Source: Huntiella abstrusa (lineage: Eukaryota; Ascomycota; Sordariomycetes; Microascales; Ceratocystidaceae). Taken from it: a DNA stretch of 64,000 nt. The stretch covers positions 43,509 through 107,508 of the forward strand of contig JAJNMT010000125.1 of NCBI GenBank assembly GCA_025685495.1, in the 5' to 3' direction. The position numbers and the translations under genes are program-made. Under the pieces are notes generated by a model. The model was given only the letters and a program-made list of their open reading frames with translations, was not told where the DNA came from and made no database searches. Below, piece by piece: positions 32,534-45,900 of this stretch; positions within the stretch are counted from its first letter, which is position 1; each line of letters opens with the position of its first letter.

Positions 32534-35500
32534 TTTGAAATATGTGAAAACAGGTTGTTTTGTTAAATCGGAATATCAAATCCACGATAGTTACAGAAAA
32601 AAGGAAGAAAAGAGAGAAAGGAAATAATTACACAACAGACCCTCCCACGGCTTAAATAAAAAGTATCAACCTCAACCGCGCCAACCAGCGACCCCCCCAG
32701 GCCAGCCAAAGCAACCTCGTGCCAAAACCAGCACTTACCCCTCCAAAAACAGGAGCCCTATCCCATGTAAAACCCGCCCCGATCCTTCCTTGATGGCTTG
32801 TCCTGGGGGGGGGCGTTGCGGTGCTTACAATGCTCTGTGAGCTGGTTTGCGCCACGCTTAGTGTAGCGTATTGAGGTAGCGGAGCGGGGCAGGTATGCTT
32901 GATGAATGGGGAAGGCGGGAGGGCCGTGGGTTTGTAAGGAGGTTTATGAACGGACGGACGGCTATTGAGGGGGTGGCGTGGCTGTTTGTTGTTGTGATGG
33001 GGGTATGAGGAACACGGTTTATGATGTTGTAGGTTAAAAGCTTTACACGTGTATCTGTTTCTTTAGAAGTACAGATATCTACGACTCAACTTGTCACCGG
33101 GGCTCCGCATTCCAAGGAAGTTGCATACGTACATACATGCTCTATAACTGCCAAATGCACAACTCCGAAAGTACATGCATCTCCGCATGCATCTCCGACA
33201 CGTCTTTCCTTCTAGAATCTCCCAAAGTCTTACACATATAAACATCTACAATGTAATCCAAAAATCACACCTAACCCCCACCCGCGGCAACCTCGGCCTT
33301 CGCAAACCCCCAACCCAAATTCGTCTCGCGGATTTACCCCTCTCGGCCATCTCGGGAGGCTCAACCAACCGTCATCCGAAACGAGCCCCGCCAACCAGGG
33401 ACCCCATTTAGCCAGGGTCAACCACTCCTGTCTATAGCTCGCTGCACTGCGGCTCGACCTACCAAAAGCTCAAAAGAGGCCAAACGCCATTTTTAAAAGC
33501 GCACGAATGATATCATTGCTTCCCTCAAAGGTTCAATACTTGGGATAATATCACCGTATAATGTCCCAACCCAGTTCAGCCCCGCACTCCCAACAATTAT
33601 GTTCGTACATACAATGCACATCGACACCTTCCAGGCCAGGCCATGCGTTGCGTCACGGGTACAAAACCCACAATGCGTCACAAAAGCCCATCCGACCAAC
33701 CAACCAACCTTACAAATCATCTCCACATGACCTTTGAGCCCCTCCAGTCCCCCGCAAAACATCGGCTAATAAACCCCGTCAACCGTGTCTACCCCGTCCG
33801 AAGCCCTCTCGGCACGTTTCCGCCTTCATCGACGTCGCCACCCTTACAGAACATTCATATAAACCGACTCATCATTTATGACCACATGTCTGCTACAGCC
33901 TGTCACCACTGAATGAGCGCTTATTCTGTATCCACTTATGGGTCCTTGGGCGAATTCGTCATGTTTCCGTATAGTGGGGCTGCCGGAATGGTGGGTTTGA
34001 TCGTCTGTCGGGTTTCTGTTGGGCTGTAACCCTGTATGGTTGTTTAACCCTAATGGCGTCATTGATGACGATGGGACGTGTAAGTGACTGATCGACATGC
34101 ATAGAACTATGGAGTAATGATGCACATGAATAACGTCGTTTTATGTGGGCTTTCTCAGGGTAGCAGTAAAATATAAGTGGCCCATGTGACTGCGTAGGCA
34201 ATCGAAAACTCACCCGTAAACTGTACCTATCGCCAGCCATAGCAACAGTTTACACAGTAAAGACGCCTCTGAAAGTTTATCATCTCTTTACTATAGCTAC
34301 ACCATGTCACTCTATGACGAACAACTCGAGGCATCTTCGAACAGCCAATTACCAGTTTGCAAGAACACTATTTAGCAAACTGTGTAACACAAACTACCAC
34401 CCTATAACCATAAAGAAACCATCTGATATGCACATTCGCCCCCCCGAGGCCAATGATGGGTATTGCTTCAATTGCAGTCGTGCTCTGCGTACCAGTCACT
34501 ACATAGTTCTTATCTAGCTTTAAGCTTCCTAACACACACTAACATACCCAAATCTAAGACTCACGTAATTCATCGGGTCGTAGAGGTTGAATGAGTTTCC
34601 AAATGTATAATGGGCCCTATTTGATCGTAACACGGACGACATAACCTCTACCATGCCGTGAGCCAGTTTGTTTGTTGTAATGGACGATAGGCAATCCTTA
34701 TTCCCCTACGACGTACACCCCAATATTGTCGGATTCTAAAACGTCAACCAAAAACGGCGTTTTCATCCTTGTAGTCTGATGGCGGTGTTGAAGGTTGTAC
34801 TACAAAGCTATATATCACGGAGTGGCCGGCAGTTTCACCAATGAAGATGACCACTATACGAGCACCATATATGTAGATGTCTCTGTCATCGACATAAGCG
34901 CATGCGGGTGTATAACGACCCACATACTAGGACATAACCAGGAACATCGTCTTCTTGTTGCCGCATGTACTCGGAACGCTCTTTGGCAACCATGTTCCTC
35001 CAGCCAACAAACTACGCCTCATCTTGGGATTTCTCCCCAGTAGCGTCGGACATCACGGTGAAACTCTGAACCGCCGATTCATTAGCTTACGGCGAGGCCA
35101 ATATGTCAGATGACTAACCAAAATACAACTGCCAAGTGACAAGGCAATACGCCCATTTTTTCATGCATGTTGTGTACTTGTACTGATGTTAACACACTGG
35201 GGTTACATCTTACCGTACGTCACTGTTGCGTAGAGCTGCTGTAGTTGAAGTGAGCATTAACCCTATATACATATATAACCCTACCGTTGGCCAAGGGACG
35301 ATGTAGACATTGTTGCGAGTGCAAGACATTCCATTTGGATATATTTCAACACGAAAGGGACAACATTAAACCGGTTCCGTTGTGTTTGTACTTGGCATAG
35401 TTTCATGTTTGACTTTCAACTACTTACACGGCTTAAACAGTCGACACCATTGCTCAACACACCAAACAGATTCACATTACCACAGCCAATAACACACTTA

Positions 35501-35646
35501 AATCAAAGAAAGCAACAATCATCAATCATTCCAGTCTATATAAACCCAATGCAAGAAACAGACGCTCACGATTCCCGTACATCGTACAAGTGTAAACAAA
35601 ACACCAAAACAAAACAAACCCAATATTAGAATGAAACTCGTGCCCT
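32534..35646. other. 3.1-kb gene-free region between TAL1 and SND1
   Basis: No open frame above about 95 codons and none with a recognisable family. It should contain the TAL1 promoter at the left and the SND1 3' region at the right. The middle (33.0-35.5 kb) is unexplained. A non-coding RNA or a decayed element cannot be excluded by eye. Confidence 0.45.
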
Positions 35647-38307
35647 CTAATCCTCGGTGATGTCACCGTACTCCCACATACCTCTACGAGCCGCCTTGGC
35701 CTCCGCCTCTGCCGCCTGGAGAGCCTTCATGTAAGGCTCATAGGCCGGGTTACGCTCCCAAACCTTCAACTTGCGCGCAACCATGGCAAGACCCTCCTCG
35801 ACCAACTGCTTGCTGATCGACTCGTTAACACCCTGACCGGGAAGGTAGAGGGTGACGTAGTTCAAACCCTCCTTAGCATCGACCTGGTCAAAGAGACCAA
35901 CAAGCTCACGGCCGTCAGTCTCAGCCTGGAGAGCGTCAATAGCCTCTTGGAGGTATCCAGTACCAGTAGGCAACTGGATAAAGGACAGAGAGGCATCGGA
36001 AGCCTGGGGACGGAGCTTCTCGCGACCAAACTGCTCCTCGAGAGGGCGGAGCTTAGACCAGGCAATCTTCTCAGAGTTACCGTAGTCGATGTAAACAAGG
36101 TCAGCGACCTTGGCAGTCCGGTCGTTAGAGCGGACACGAGCACGGTACCACCGGCCATCAACAAATTTGGCAGCAACGAGGTCACCAACCTTGACCTCCT
36201 TAACGGCAGGAAGGTTGGAACGGTGGTGGAGCTGGAAGGCGTTCATCATGGTCTCCAACTGCTGCAGACCGGGACCCTTCTGCTGGAACTTGAGACGACC
36301 AGAGGCATCAATCTCGGTGATGTAGACCTCACGGTAATCTGAAGATCTCTTAGGGGGGCCAGCGGGGGCGGCCTTAGTGGAAAGACCAGCAAGCGAGGCA
36401 GACAGCTCCTGCTCAACCTCTTCATCCTGGGAAGGGTCCCAGTTGTGGAACTTGCCCTTGCGAGCCTGCTTGGCCCTGTCCTCGGCGGCGTAAAGCTCAT
36501 TGGCAAGACCGGCCTTCTCGGCGCTGTAGGCGTGGATCTCGGCAAGACCCTCCTCAACAAGCAGCTTAGCAACGTTCTCGCGGCCAACGTACAGGTTGCC
36601 AATAAAGCCACCGGTTTTATCAATGTCAACGACGTCAAACTCGCAGTCACGCTGCATGCAACGCTTGGTAGCAAAAGCCAAAGACTCAGCACCGAATGCC
36701 TCGCCACCCTGGCCGTCGTTGCGAGGAGCACGAGGAGCACGAACACCCTGGAGGACCATGGTGATCTTGACACCCTCGCGGGGAATCAAGACAGTGAAAC
36801 GAGAACCAGACTTGACAAAGTCAATGACACCAGGGATCTTGCGCTGGCGCTGGAGAGTAGACAACTGGATCTTAGCCTTCTGGAGAGATTCGGACATGTC
36901 CACGAACTTGGGGTTCTTAGGGGGCTTGTCGGCGTGCATGCCAGCCTTAGCTTCCCTAGCGGCCTCCTGAGCAGCCAGCAGCTCGTCGTAGTAAGGAGCA
37001 CGGTCAGTATCATCGGCACGGTGGCGGATAACAGTGGCCCAACCAGCAGCGACAATCTCTAGGTTAATGTTCTTATCCTTTTCCATCAGAGTAACAACAT
37101 CACGAGCCTCGAATCCATCAGCCGCAGGCTTGTGGCCGTTGACTACCACCTTGACGTTCTTGCCAATAAGACGCTTGCGAAGGTATTCCTTAGCAGCCTC
37201 ACGGAAAGGAGCCTCGGCAGGGTCGGAGGCACGAGGACCGCGAATGCTGGTAAGACCAACGCGGGCCTCCTCATCAGAGCCACGAACACGGAGGTTAACG
37301 GCATCAGAACCGTGGACACGCACAACTGTGCGCTCAGCAGAGACAGCCTTTTGGACAACAGCAGGAGCCTTGGGCTTGCTGTTCTTGTGAAGGTTACGTC
37401 TCTCGTTAACAGCAAACTCCTCGGCGGCGCGAAGAGCAGCCATGCGACTACCAAGCATAATCGAGTGGTTGTCGTTGCAGCGAGCCAGACCAGCCTTGAG
37501 GATAGCAGCGGAAACGTCACCGCCCACAGGGTGGATCAGGCCGGCAACAAGCTGACCTTGGGGACTGACGCCGGCGATGAAAGCCTTAACAGAACGCTGA
37601 ATAAGGCGGCTTTCGACGTAAGTCTTAGCCTCCTCACCGAAAGGCTCACCAGCCTGGGTAGAGCCGTCGGGAAGAGAGCGCTCGGTAGAGGGGCAACGGA
37701 TACCGGCGATCAAAGTCATGACTTGAAGGTGTTGGGTTTCAGAGACCAACAAGCGCAGAAGAACACGATCACCCGCCAACACGCGCTCGACAATGGCCTC
37801 TACTTCTGAGCCACGCTTCTCATCAACGAAGCCTGGTGCTGACGCAAGATCCTGCTGCGTCTTGAGTCTAGGAAGATCGCCCCACTGGCCAAGTTCTGAC
37901 AGGACAGCCTCACTCTGGAGAGACCGCAAGTTGTCAATACGGTCCAGGATGGCCGGGTCTGATTCCTTACGGCCAGCCTCTTCGCGAACCTTGGCCCAAC
38001 CGGCACTCACCATCTCCTCGGGGAGGATAGGGCCGTCCTTGCCGTCATATTGGACGGAACCGAAGTCGCGACCAAGAGCAGGAATGTTGTAAAGGGGCGT
38101 GCAGAGAACCTTCTTTCCAAGGATGTTTTTGCGAAGGAACTCGCGGGCCTCGAATCCGGACCGCTCATTGGGGTCATCCCGGCGAAGAAGGGGAGTCTGA
38201 ATCCAGGCAAAGGAGAACTGACGCTCCTGGCCGGTGGTACCAACCAGCGTGATGGTATCGCTGGAGACGATCTGCTTGACGGTGGCGAAGAAAGGTTGAG
38301 ACGCCAT
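35647..38307 (-). CDS. SND1: Tudor staphylococcal nuclease (SND1/p100)
   Basis: Conserved RNA-binding protein acting in RNA metabolism, stress granules and transcription co-activation; present in filamentous fungi and animals but lost in budding yeasts. Single exon, 886 residues, close to the usual 880-910. Four staphylococcal-nuclease-like repeats are visible: about 1-140 (FFATVKQIVSSDTITLVG), 165-310, 325-470 (GEEA-type segment around PFREAAKEYLRKRLIGKNV) and 500-640 (GGEAFGAESLAF). A Tudor domain follows at about 700-765 (VGDLVAAKFVDGRWYRARV, VYIDYGNSEKI), embedded in a fifth partial nuclease fold that ends GMWEYGDITED. The aromatic cage region of the Tudor domain (WYRARV, YIDYGN) is conserved. 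Start at the first ATG, followed by a normal fungal N-terminus. Confidence 0.96.
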   Translation of the reverse strand: MASQPFFATVKQIVSSDTITLVGTTGQERQFSFAWIQTPLLRRDDPNERSGFEAREFLRKNILGKKVLCTPLYNIPALGRDFGSVQYDGKDGPILPEEMVSAGWAKVREEAGRKESDPAILDRIDNLRSLQSEAVLSELGQWGDLPRLKTQQDLASAPGFVDEKRGSEVEAIVERVLAGDRVLLRLLVSETQHLQVMTLIAGIRCPSTERSLPDGSTQAGEPFGEEAKTYVESRLIQRSVKAFIAGVSPQGQLVAGLIHPVGGDVSAAILKAGLARCNDNHSIMLGSRMAALRAAEEFAVNERRNLHKNSKPKAPAVVQKAVSAERTVVRVHGSDAVNLRVRGSDEEARVGLTSIRGPRASDPAEAPFREAAKEYLRKRLIGKNVKVVVNGHKPAADGFEARDVVTLMEKDKNINLEIVAAGWATVIRHRADDTDRAPYYDELLAAQEAAREAKAGMHADKPPKNPKFVDMSESLQKAKIQLSTLQRQRKIPGVIDFVKSGSRFTVLIPREGVKITMVLQGVRAPRAPRNDGQGGEAFGAESLAFATKRCMQRDCEFDVVDIDKTGGFIGNLYVGRENVAKLLVEEGLAEIHAYSAEKAGLANELYAAEDRAKQARKGKFHNWDPSQDEEVEQELSASLAGLSTKAAPAGPPKRSSDYREVYITEIDASGRLKFQQKGPGLQQLETMMNAFQLHHRSNLPAVKEVKVGDLVAAKFVDGRWYRARVRSNDRTAKVADLVYIDYGNSEKIAWSKLRPLEEQFGREKLRPQASDASLSFIQLPTGTGYLQEAIDALQAETDGRELVGLFDQVDAKEGLNYVTLYLPGQGVNESISKQLVEEGLAMVARKLKVWERNPAYEPYMKALQAAEAEAKAARRGMWEYGDITED

Positions 38308-39437
38308 GGTGGGTTTTATTCTGGGGGTAAGAGGGGTAGAGGAGTCGAGATGAATAGCAACTGTTCAAAGTAGGATGATTGTTAGCATGCTGTCATTTAG
38401 ACCTTGTCGTTGTTTGCTGGGTAACGTGGTGTGAGCGAAGACACCAACAACACGACTTCCAGTGCAGTGATACAAAACTTGATGCAGTGAGCCGGCTGTC
38501 GACTCCATTGCATACCAATACCAAACTTGATTATGTAGTCCCTCAATTGGTATGCAATTGACCGTTTGTGGCCACTTTGAAGCTCATTTTGTCGCTGTCG
38601 TGTGTCCAGAACCCATGTCAAGATGACTTACAAGTACGGATTGGACGTTGGGAGAACCAGCCAATGAACCAATCAGATTAGAGCGGAATGAGATGAATTG
38701 GGATGAAAGTTTGGTGGAGAGAGAAGACCGACTCGGAGGTAGAATTAGCCGGAAAACTCGGGGGTATTATATAGATGCGGGATGAAGAATGGCAAGAACA
38801 CAATTAAGAAGGAAAGAGACTTGTACGTGCAAGACCGCATTTATCTCCAACGATTAGTATAGTCGCCCCACTAGCGTGTTCAGTGGCAAGCGAGCTGTTT
38901 AAATTTAGTCTGTGTAGTTTTAGGGGAGCTAGGTCGTGGTCTGGAGCCTTGTTAGTGAGGCTACAGGCCCTGAAATTTGGCTTCAGGCCATTTTGACATG
39001 TGAACACCTTGCCAACTGGAGGGGTCACGGCGGGTGGTCGAAATGGTGTTGGCGTGTACAAACGTCAGATGTTTTGAGACAACTTCGTTTTGACTCTGGC
39101 AATGAACCACATGCGGACAGGTCCGGAAGAGGAAGAGTATAGGCTTGGCCACAGCCATGATTATTATGTAAAACTAGCCAACAAGAGACTTCCAGTGAGC
39201 ACTTCAAATGTTTACCACACCAAATCATAAGCTGCATCGATAAGACAAGCCATAGCTCCATCCTGGGGAAGCTCATATATACATATGTACATACACATGT
39301 AGTTGATGGGGTCACAAACCAAAAGTCGCAACGGACCTCTTGGTTAACCGGCACAAAGCCTATATCAAAGTTACACAAAATCCAAAAAAAGTTGTAGGCT
39401 AAGTATTCATATATTCATTTACACAATACACACACGC
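38308..39437. other. Intergenic region between SND1 and SOD1
   Basis: About 1.1 kb holding the SND1 promoter (a TATATAAT-like sequence at about 38766-38775) and the SOD1 3' untranslated region. Only short frames of no family occur. A TATGTACATA-type motif lies at about 39284-39296. Confidence 0.5.
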
Positions 39438-40216
39438 TTAAGCGGTGATACCAATGACACCGCAAGCGGGGCGGGGGCCAGCGTTACCAGTCTTGAGGGA
39501 CTCCTCGTTGGAACCCTTGCCAAGGTCATCAGTGCCGCCGTGGACAACGATGGTGCGGCCGACAACGGAGTGGGGACCGATCAGCTTGACCTGAGAGTCG
39601 GTGATGGTACCCTTGGCGACACCGTTGGCATCAGTCTCAATGTTGCCGAGGTCACCAACGTGGCGGGCCTCGTCGGTGGGGGCACCGTGGGTCTTGCCGT
39701 GGGGGTTGACTATATAGAAAGGATGGCCGTTAGACGGAGAAGTACAGTATTGGCGATGGACGACGGAACGTACAGTGGGGACCAGCGGAGGTGCAACCGT
39801 TGGTGTTGTCACCGAAGGTGTGGATGTGCATGCCGCGCTTGGCGTTGGCGTCCTGGCCGGTGATCTCGTAGGTGATGGTGGTGGGCTCGTTCTCGGAGAT
39901 CTGCTCGAAAACAACGGTACCGGAGACGGTAGAGTCACCGCGAACAACACAGACTATGAGGATACATGTTAGCGAACTGCGGGGTTCTTGAATGGTTGCG
40001 TTTGTGAAACTGTAGATGGAGGTGACAGTCATGTGATGTGATGCGACAGTCTAGCTAGATACGCATCTCGAATGCGTTGGCGTTTAGACCTAATTCTAGC
40101 TAACGCAACATATCGCGGTCACGACAAAGTCCGTTTATACCGCATCCGACAAACGCATTTGGGCACAACGTAGACACGGGGGAGAAAAGAGCTTGTGACA
40201 TACCAGCCTTGACCAT
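39438..40216 (-). CDS. SOD1: Cu/Zn superoxide dismutase
   Basis: Converts superoxide to peroxide and oxygen in cytosol and mitochondrial intermembrane space. Three exons (40204-40216, 39774-39953, 39438-39709) give 154 residues. Exon 1 is only 13 nt (MVKA plus one base) and is followed by a 250-nt intron, the longest in the window; intron 2 is 64 nt. The ligands are all present: Cu/Zn histidines at 47, 49, 64, 72, 81 and 121, Asp84, and the disulphide Cys58-Cys147. Motifs MHIHTFGD, GPHFNPHGKTHG and GPRPACGVIGI are typical. There is no signal peptide, so this is the intracellular form. A TATATAAG box lies about 130 bp upstream. Confidence 0.97.
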
Positions 40217-42944
40217 TTTGATAGATTTGAGTAGGATGTTTAAGAATTAAAACGTGTAGCAACAAGCTTGAATCAGAAAGGGGAAAAGAAAAAAGAAGAG
40301 AGAAAGCTAGGAAACACAATCGGTTGCGGGGCAGTGGATGGAGCTTATATAAGACATCTCCGAAGCCGACCCTGGCGGTATACCACTGCGTAACAGGAAC
40401 TCCAGGGCTGCCTTTGTTATGGGCGTACGGTTGTGTGGGATGGTGCCGGCCGAGCTTAATGGGCTCTAGGACCTCTCAAACTGCTTTGTAATCATGAAAT
40501 GCCTTGAATTACATCATGCATACATCATAACCCCTCACCATTTACAGTCTACACTCTACATATGTACATGTGCGAAGAGTAATAGTCTTAAAACAGTGTC
40601 TCCCCGCCAAGTTATTCTCAGTGACGAAATATCACCACAAAAACGCGAATCACAAGCGAAGGACGTAGAAAGCCGTAGCAAATTCAGAGCTTACAGCGCA
40701 ATAAAGCGGGGCAGTTTAAGCTCCTCTGTACGCTATGTTATAGCCGACTACGCGCCGCTGTGGCCTGCGGGCTTATTGGCCTCTCGGTCTTGGAAGTTGC
40801 GTTGCGTTACGATTGTCGGGTGCATTAACTCCGATGAGATGGGTGTCGACGGACATTGCGTATTATCTGTATGTTTGGATAAGTTCATTGCCCGCTTATA
40901 TAATACTTTTCTGGACCAAGAAATGCCAATGCCTTCGGTCGTAAGTAACCAGATATCTACTGTACATACAGAACTTCTATCCAATTCCTCATATTAATCA
41001 CTGCCCCGCCATCCGGACCTCGACTTTTATTCCGTCAGTCCAAGCCCCGCTATCGATAAGCACATCATAAACCCTGACTAAATCCTGCACCACCTTACAG
41101 CATCAAGGAAGATGCCAATCCAGTAGTGCTCGGCACAATGAACCGAATCCTGCCTGACGAAATAGAATGGCTGGCGATGTGAATATTCGTAGGCTTTGAA
41201 CGCGGTGATGATATCGGAGGGTTCTTCTTTAACATTTCACGTGTTACGGGAGGAAGTGTCATGTCCCGCTGGTTTGCAATGCGGGGTGCCGTGTATAACC
41301 CTTCAGTTGTTACTGATATTAGGGTTTAACACGACGACGATCAATTTGTTGGGGTATCGTAGTCCGGGGAGGTAACGGCAACGTCCAGCCACCAAAACAC
41401 CGGAACATCGGCAGCTTTCCACCTGGTCTTAATTTGAATCTTCCGGTTATTCCATGTATACAGACGTAACTTATCAAAATTTAGCCAAGGATAGCAAAAG
41501 CGTAAAAACCCCATTTTGTTGGGCGTACATTCACTTGACCACTTGACTGACCACATGAAGATTTTCCTCGTACCGCCAAGACCACCTGAATTCCATCTCA
41601 GACCCCGCGCTCGACAATCGTGAGACTCGGTCGTTTGGAAGTATTTAGTGCAGGACTAACGCGCTTATGTGCGTATGTACGATGTACATCTGTATCAACA
41701 TCTTCGTAAATGCATCATTCATTGGTTGTGGCCTCTATGATGTCGTCTTGGTGTTTCAGAGGAACATGGTAGCGTCGGATGGCCCCTGGTTGGCTTGTGC
41801 TTAGGTAGTTTAGGCGGTTAAGATGCCCTGTATTTGGGGTTTTGCGACGTTTGACGGCGGTTGTCACACGCTTGGCTTTTAGGGCGGGTTTAGAAGTTTA
41901 GAAGCACAGCGGGGGAATGCCGCCGCTTGTAGATGAAAGAGTCGGTGATTATTCGAGTTACCGCATTCCAGACACTATAACGAATCGGCGAGTTATCACC
42001 TGCACACATTGTGAAGTGGGAGATGACTTGGTAAGCTGCACACCACGTCATCTGCACGACGCTTTCGAGGCTTGAAAATGCCTTGCTGTGGTATTACCAA
42101 CTTTTGGTATAGCAAAGGTCGGACAATTATGGCTGGGCTGACTTGACTGACTTGGGGAACTATACGGACAATTTGATAGTTCCGCTTCTAAATCCAACGA
42201 ACCGTGATCGCCTAGTGGCGAAGCAAAAAACCATGTCAAAACTCGATTCAACTGTATTGTCATGTCATGATATCTTTTGTTTCTGAACAAGCACATTCGA
42301 TTCACCCCGTTCGTTCTTTCAAACTTCGTTGGGCCGCCACTCCTTGGCACCGCATCACAGCAAACGAAACGCCCTGTCCTAAAGTAGCGCTAGTAGTCCT
42401 CGAACCTGCTGCCTGCTATTCATCGCTACCAACCCCCGCCCATGTCAATCTTCAATGGCCCCTCCCCTCTCTGACCTGCAGCAGCATTGCCATTCAAGCG
42501 TAGTCTCATAGTTCGGTCACTTGCAACAAACCTTTCTGCAGTCGTCTCTGTACTTTTTTCCGGTTTTCTTCTTTTCTCTTTCTTCAAACCCTTGGATACA
42601 TTGCCCTTCATATTCACCATTTTTCTTTTGCCCATTTATTTGAAAAGTTTCACGGCTTCGACTTCAATATATTACACTTTTGCATTTGCATACAACATAT
42701 CCAACAACCCAGCAACCGTAGTTTCCGGGTGACCTGCTGACTACACTAGCGCTGTCACGCTTCCGACGTCCCTTCCAGTCCCATCACGGGTTGCATTGTC
42801 TTTGATGGAATTAGGAGAGTAATTTCCAGATATCCCCACTTCACACCGACCCCTCAATTCGAAATATCGTGGCCAGAACGATTCGACTCGGCTCGACTCG
42901 ACTCTTTTCTTGACTTTTATCTAGCTTCCCGCTGCCCACCCAAA
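40217..42944. other. Long divergent intergenic region between SOD1 and ROM2
   Basis: About 2.7 kb. A 167-codon open frame at 40494-40997 has no recognisable family and ordinary intergenic composition and is not called. The right part (42480-42930) is T/C-rich and likely contains the ROM2 promoter and long leader, with a repeated GACTCGGCTCGACTCGACTC stretch just before the start. Confidence 0.5.
40344..40353 (-). promoter_or_regulatory. TATA box of SOD1
   Basis: CTTATATAAG about 130 bp upstream of the SOD1 ATG is the only TATA-like sequence in a suitable position. It is inferred from position and sequence. Confidence 0.5.
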
Positions 42945-45900
42945 ATGTCTTATAACCAGGACGGCGACGGTCGCTACGGCCACTTACCACCAGTTCAATA
43001 TCCTGTTAACAATGGTGGAATTGATCCCAACGGATTAGCCCGCCAGCCCAGCTTCAGTAACGGAGATGATCAAGCCGGAGTCCACTACAATGGCTACCAG
43101 CAACAACGACAACTACCCCAATCAGACCCCAGCAATGCCGAACTCTTTCTCCCCGCCGCAAGTGCTGCCGTAACCTCTGCCCGCGGTTCAATTAACTCGG
43201 GTCGCTACGGCGGATATAACCCCCAGGCCTATCGCAATGAAGCCACTTCTCTGCCTTACCACCCTGCGCCGACCAGCCAATATGGAAATTCACCGACAAG
43301 CCCCTACGGAGCGGCGCCTTCACACCAGCATTCCGTCCCGCAGCAGTCATATGCCCCGCCTGCGGCGTATAATCCGGCCGCCTACGCCAATACCAACACT
43401 AGCCCGGTCAACCGGTCAGCTTCGTACAACGGAAATAACACTTATACTGGAAGCCATACGCACGCATCATCGTATTCGCAGTCCCAAGCGTCGCAGTATA
43501 GTCCTTCTACAGGCATGGGATCTACGGGATACTCACCTATTACCGCGCAATCTAGCTTCAACTATGGCGGACAGTCGCCATACGATCCCAATGCAGTCCA
43601 TTCCCGCACCCACAGCCACGGAGCTAATTCTGTCTCGTCGCACAACAGTGCCTCGGTCTTAGCCCCGGGAGCTAACATTAGTGCGAATGCGGCGCCATCT
43701 TACGGACATATTTATGATAGTTATGCCCAACCGGCGCAGTATCCACATAGCGCTGTGACTACCTCTCCTGGATCTGGATTTTACAACCAGACCTCGCCGC
43801 AGTATAACCCGAGGTCACGAGAAGGGTCTCAGGTTGGCTCATTTATCGACAATTACTACGGGACCGCTAGTAGTGTCCGGACTGGTCGTTCCGGCTCACA
43901 CGCTTCACAGGCCATGAGCAACGACTTTTCGACTTATTCCCCTCCCCGGCTAGCTCGACACCCGAGTAATGCTCCTCTGCCGATGATACCGAAAGAAGAT
44001 GGTCTGGATGATGCATCTGTTGGTTGGTCACCTACCAGTGATTCAGCGAACCAGATTGAGCATCAAGATAATCTGATGCGGGAGATTGACGATATGACCC
44101 GGAGTACTCATGTGTCAGGTGCTTCTCAGTTTTCTGGTAACGGAAACCTATTTGGTGTCCCACCGCAAGCTACAGAGGAGGACATCGACGAATTGGGGTA
44201 TATGATGATGATGCAGGATGCGGCTGATGAGCGCAACAAAAAGTTTTCCGGAAGTGAGTTGATCAACTGTCCGTTTCTATGATTTGTATTTTCTAACAAT
44301 ACTCTAGATCCCATTCAAGGTGGTCTCCCCGAAGAGCAAGAAAGCGAGCCCGCTTACGCCCCCGAACCTGTGTATCAATCATTATACGGTCACGAAACCT
44401 CCCGCCATCCCAGTCTCGGCTACGGTGATAACGGGGGAATGGGTGGCCTTGAAGACCCTAACGGCGGTCTTGTTGCTCCTAGCGAAGGTCCCGCACCTGA
44501 CGATCTTGACGATGATGACGTAGGAGAATACGATATTCCCGAAATTTTCTTCCACCCTGGCTTTGGAAATCACAAACGTGCTCTGCCTATAATTCCAGTT
44601 TTGCCGGGTACCCAGCTGAACCTTGATGCCGACGGCGGTATTTCCCGGACCCCATCATTCAATGGACCTTCGTCCGACCTCAGCACTAATCAGGTTGAGC
44701 GGGCAAGCTCCGTTGTCCACCCCCATCAACCAACTATAGCCCCTGCTCGGTCTTCTACTCATGCAGGTGAGGTGCGGAAGCCTGGACGGTCTTCTTTCCC
44801 GGCGGCCCCTCCTGTGGAGCCTGCGCCAGATTACGACACTATGCCAAACTTGGATCTTACTTTGCCGTCGGCACGGAAGCGCAAGCTTCTCGCCGGCAAG
44901 ATATCTACTGCTGATATTCGGCGGTGCCACGAGCCTTGGAGTATGACCTGTTTGGCGACGTGGATCAAGAGCATGGTGGAAGGAGAGGAGTACTTAAAGC
45001 CTAAGACTGTGGAGGAGGCTTTCACTAAGCTCTTCACTTCTTGGGTGCCCATGATGAACATTGCTGATGCGGAGGCACTAACGACGATTGTTATGGAGAG
45101 GCTGTTGAAGGATGAAGTATTTGTGCAGAACGAGGAATGGATTTCGTTTGGTCCAGGCACAATGAGTACCGGTGTTCTTTACCAACTATCTGGTCGTGGT
45201 TGTTACGCACCTAAGTTACACACGGCGCCAACCTCGGCTGGTCGTTGCTATTCCCACCACTGCACGCGGACCCTTCGTAAGGCTAACCTTGACGACATCC
45301 TGTCGAGCGATGCCAAGAAACCCCTCGATTGGGACGAGATGTACAAGGTTACTCCGGAAATGATTGAGGCCAAGGGCAAAGCTGAGGCCAAGCGTCAACG
45401 CATCGTCCACGAGGTCATCAGTTCGGAACAGGTGTACATGAACCAGTTGGAGGTCCTCCGTGTCCTGTACAGAGACCAATTGCGCCAGACCAACCCGCCA
45501 ATCATCCCGCCAAACCGCCTCGAGAAGTTTGTTGATCAAGTTTTCGGAAAGGTGGAGGATGTTTCGCGGTGTAACAAAGACCACTTGTTGGCTCAGTTGA
45601 AGTATCGGCAACAAGAACAGGGCCCATGGATTGCTAGCTTGAGTGATCTTTTCCGCGAGTGGATTCGGAAAGCTCGGTCTGCGTACCTTGCGTATGCAGC
45701 TGCTTACCCGATGGCTGAATTGTTGGTGCGTCGCGAGGAGCAAAAGAACATGCTGTTCAAAGAGTTCCTTAACGATGTCCAGAAGCACAAGCGGTCAGAG
45801 CGTCTTGGGTGGACTACGTTCTTGAAATCGCCCATCACCAGACTTCAGCGTTACTCTTTGCTTCTGGAGACGGTTGTCAAGGAGTCATCTGATGGCGAGG

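Noticed and set aside
40494..40997. 167-codon plus-strand frame upstream of ROM2
   Set aside because: No recognisable motif, ordinary intergenic composition and no neighbouring exon; probably chance.
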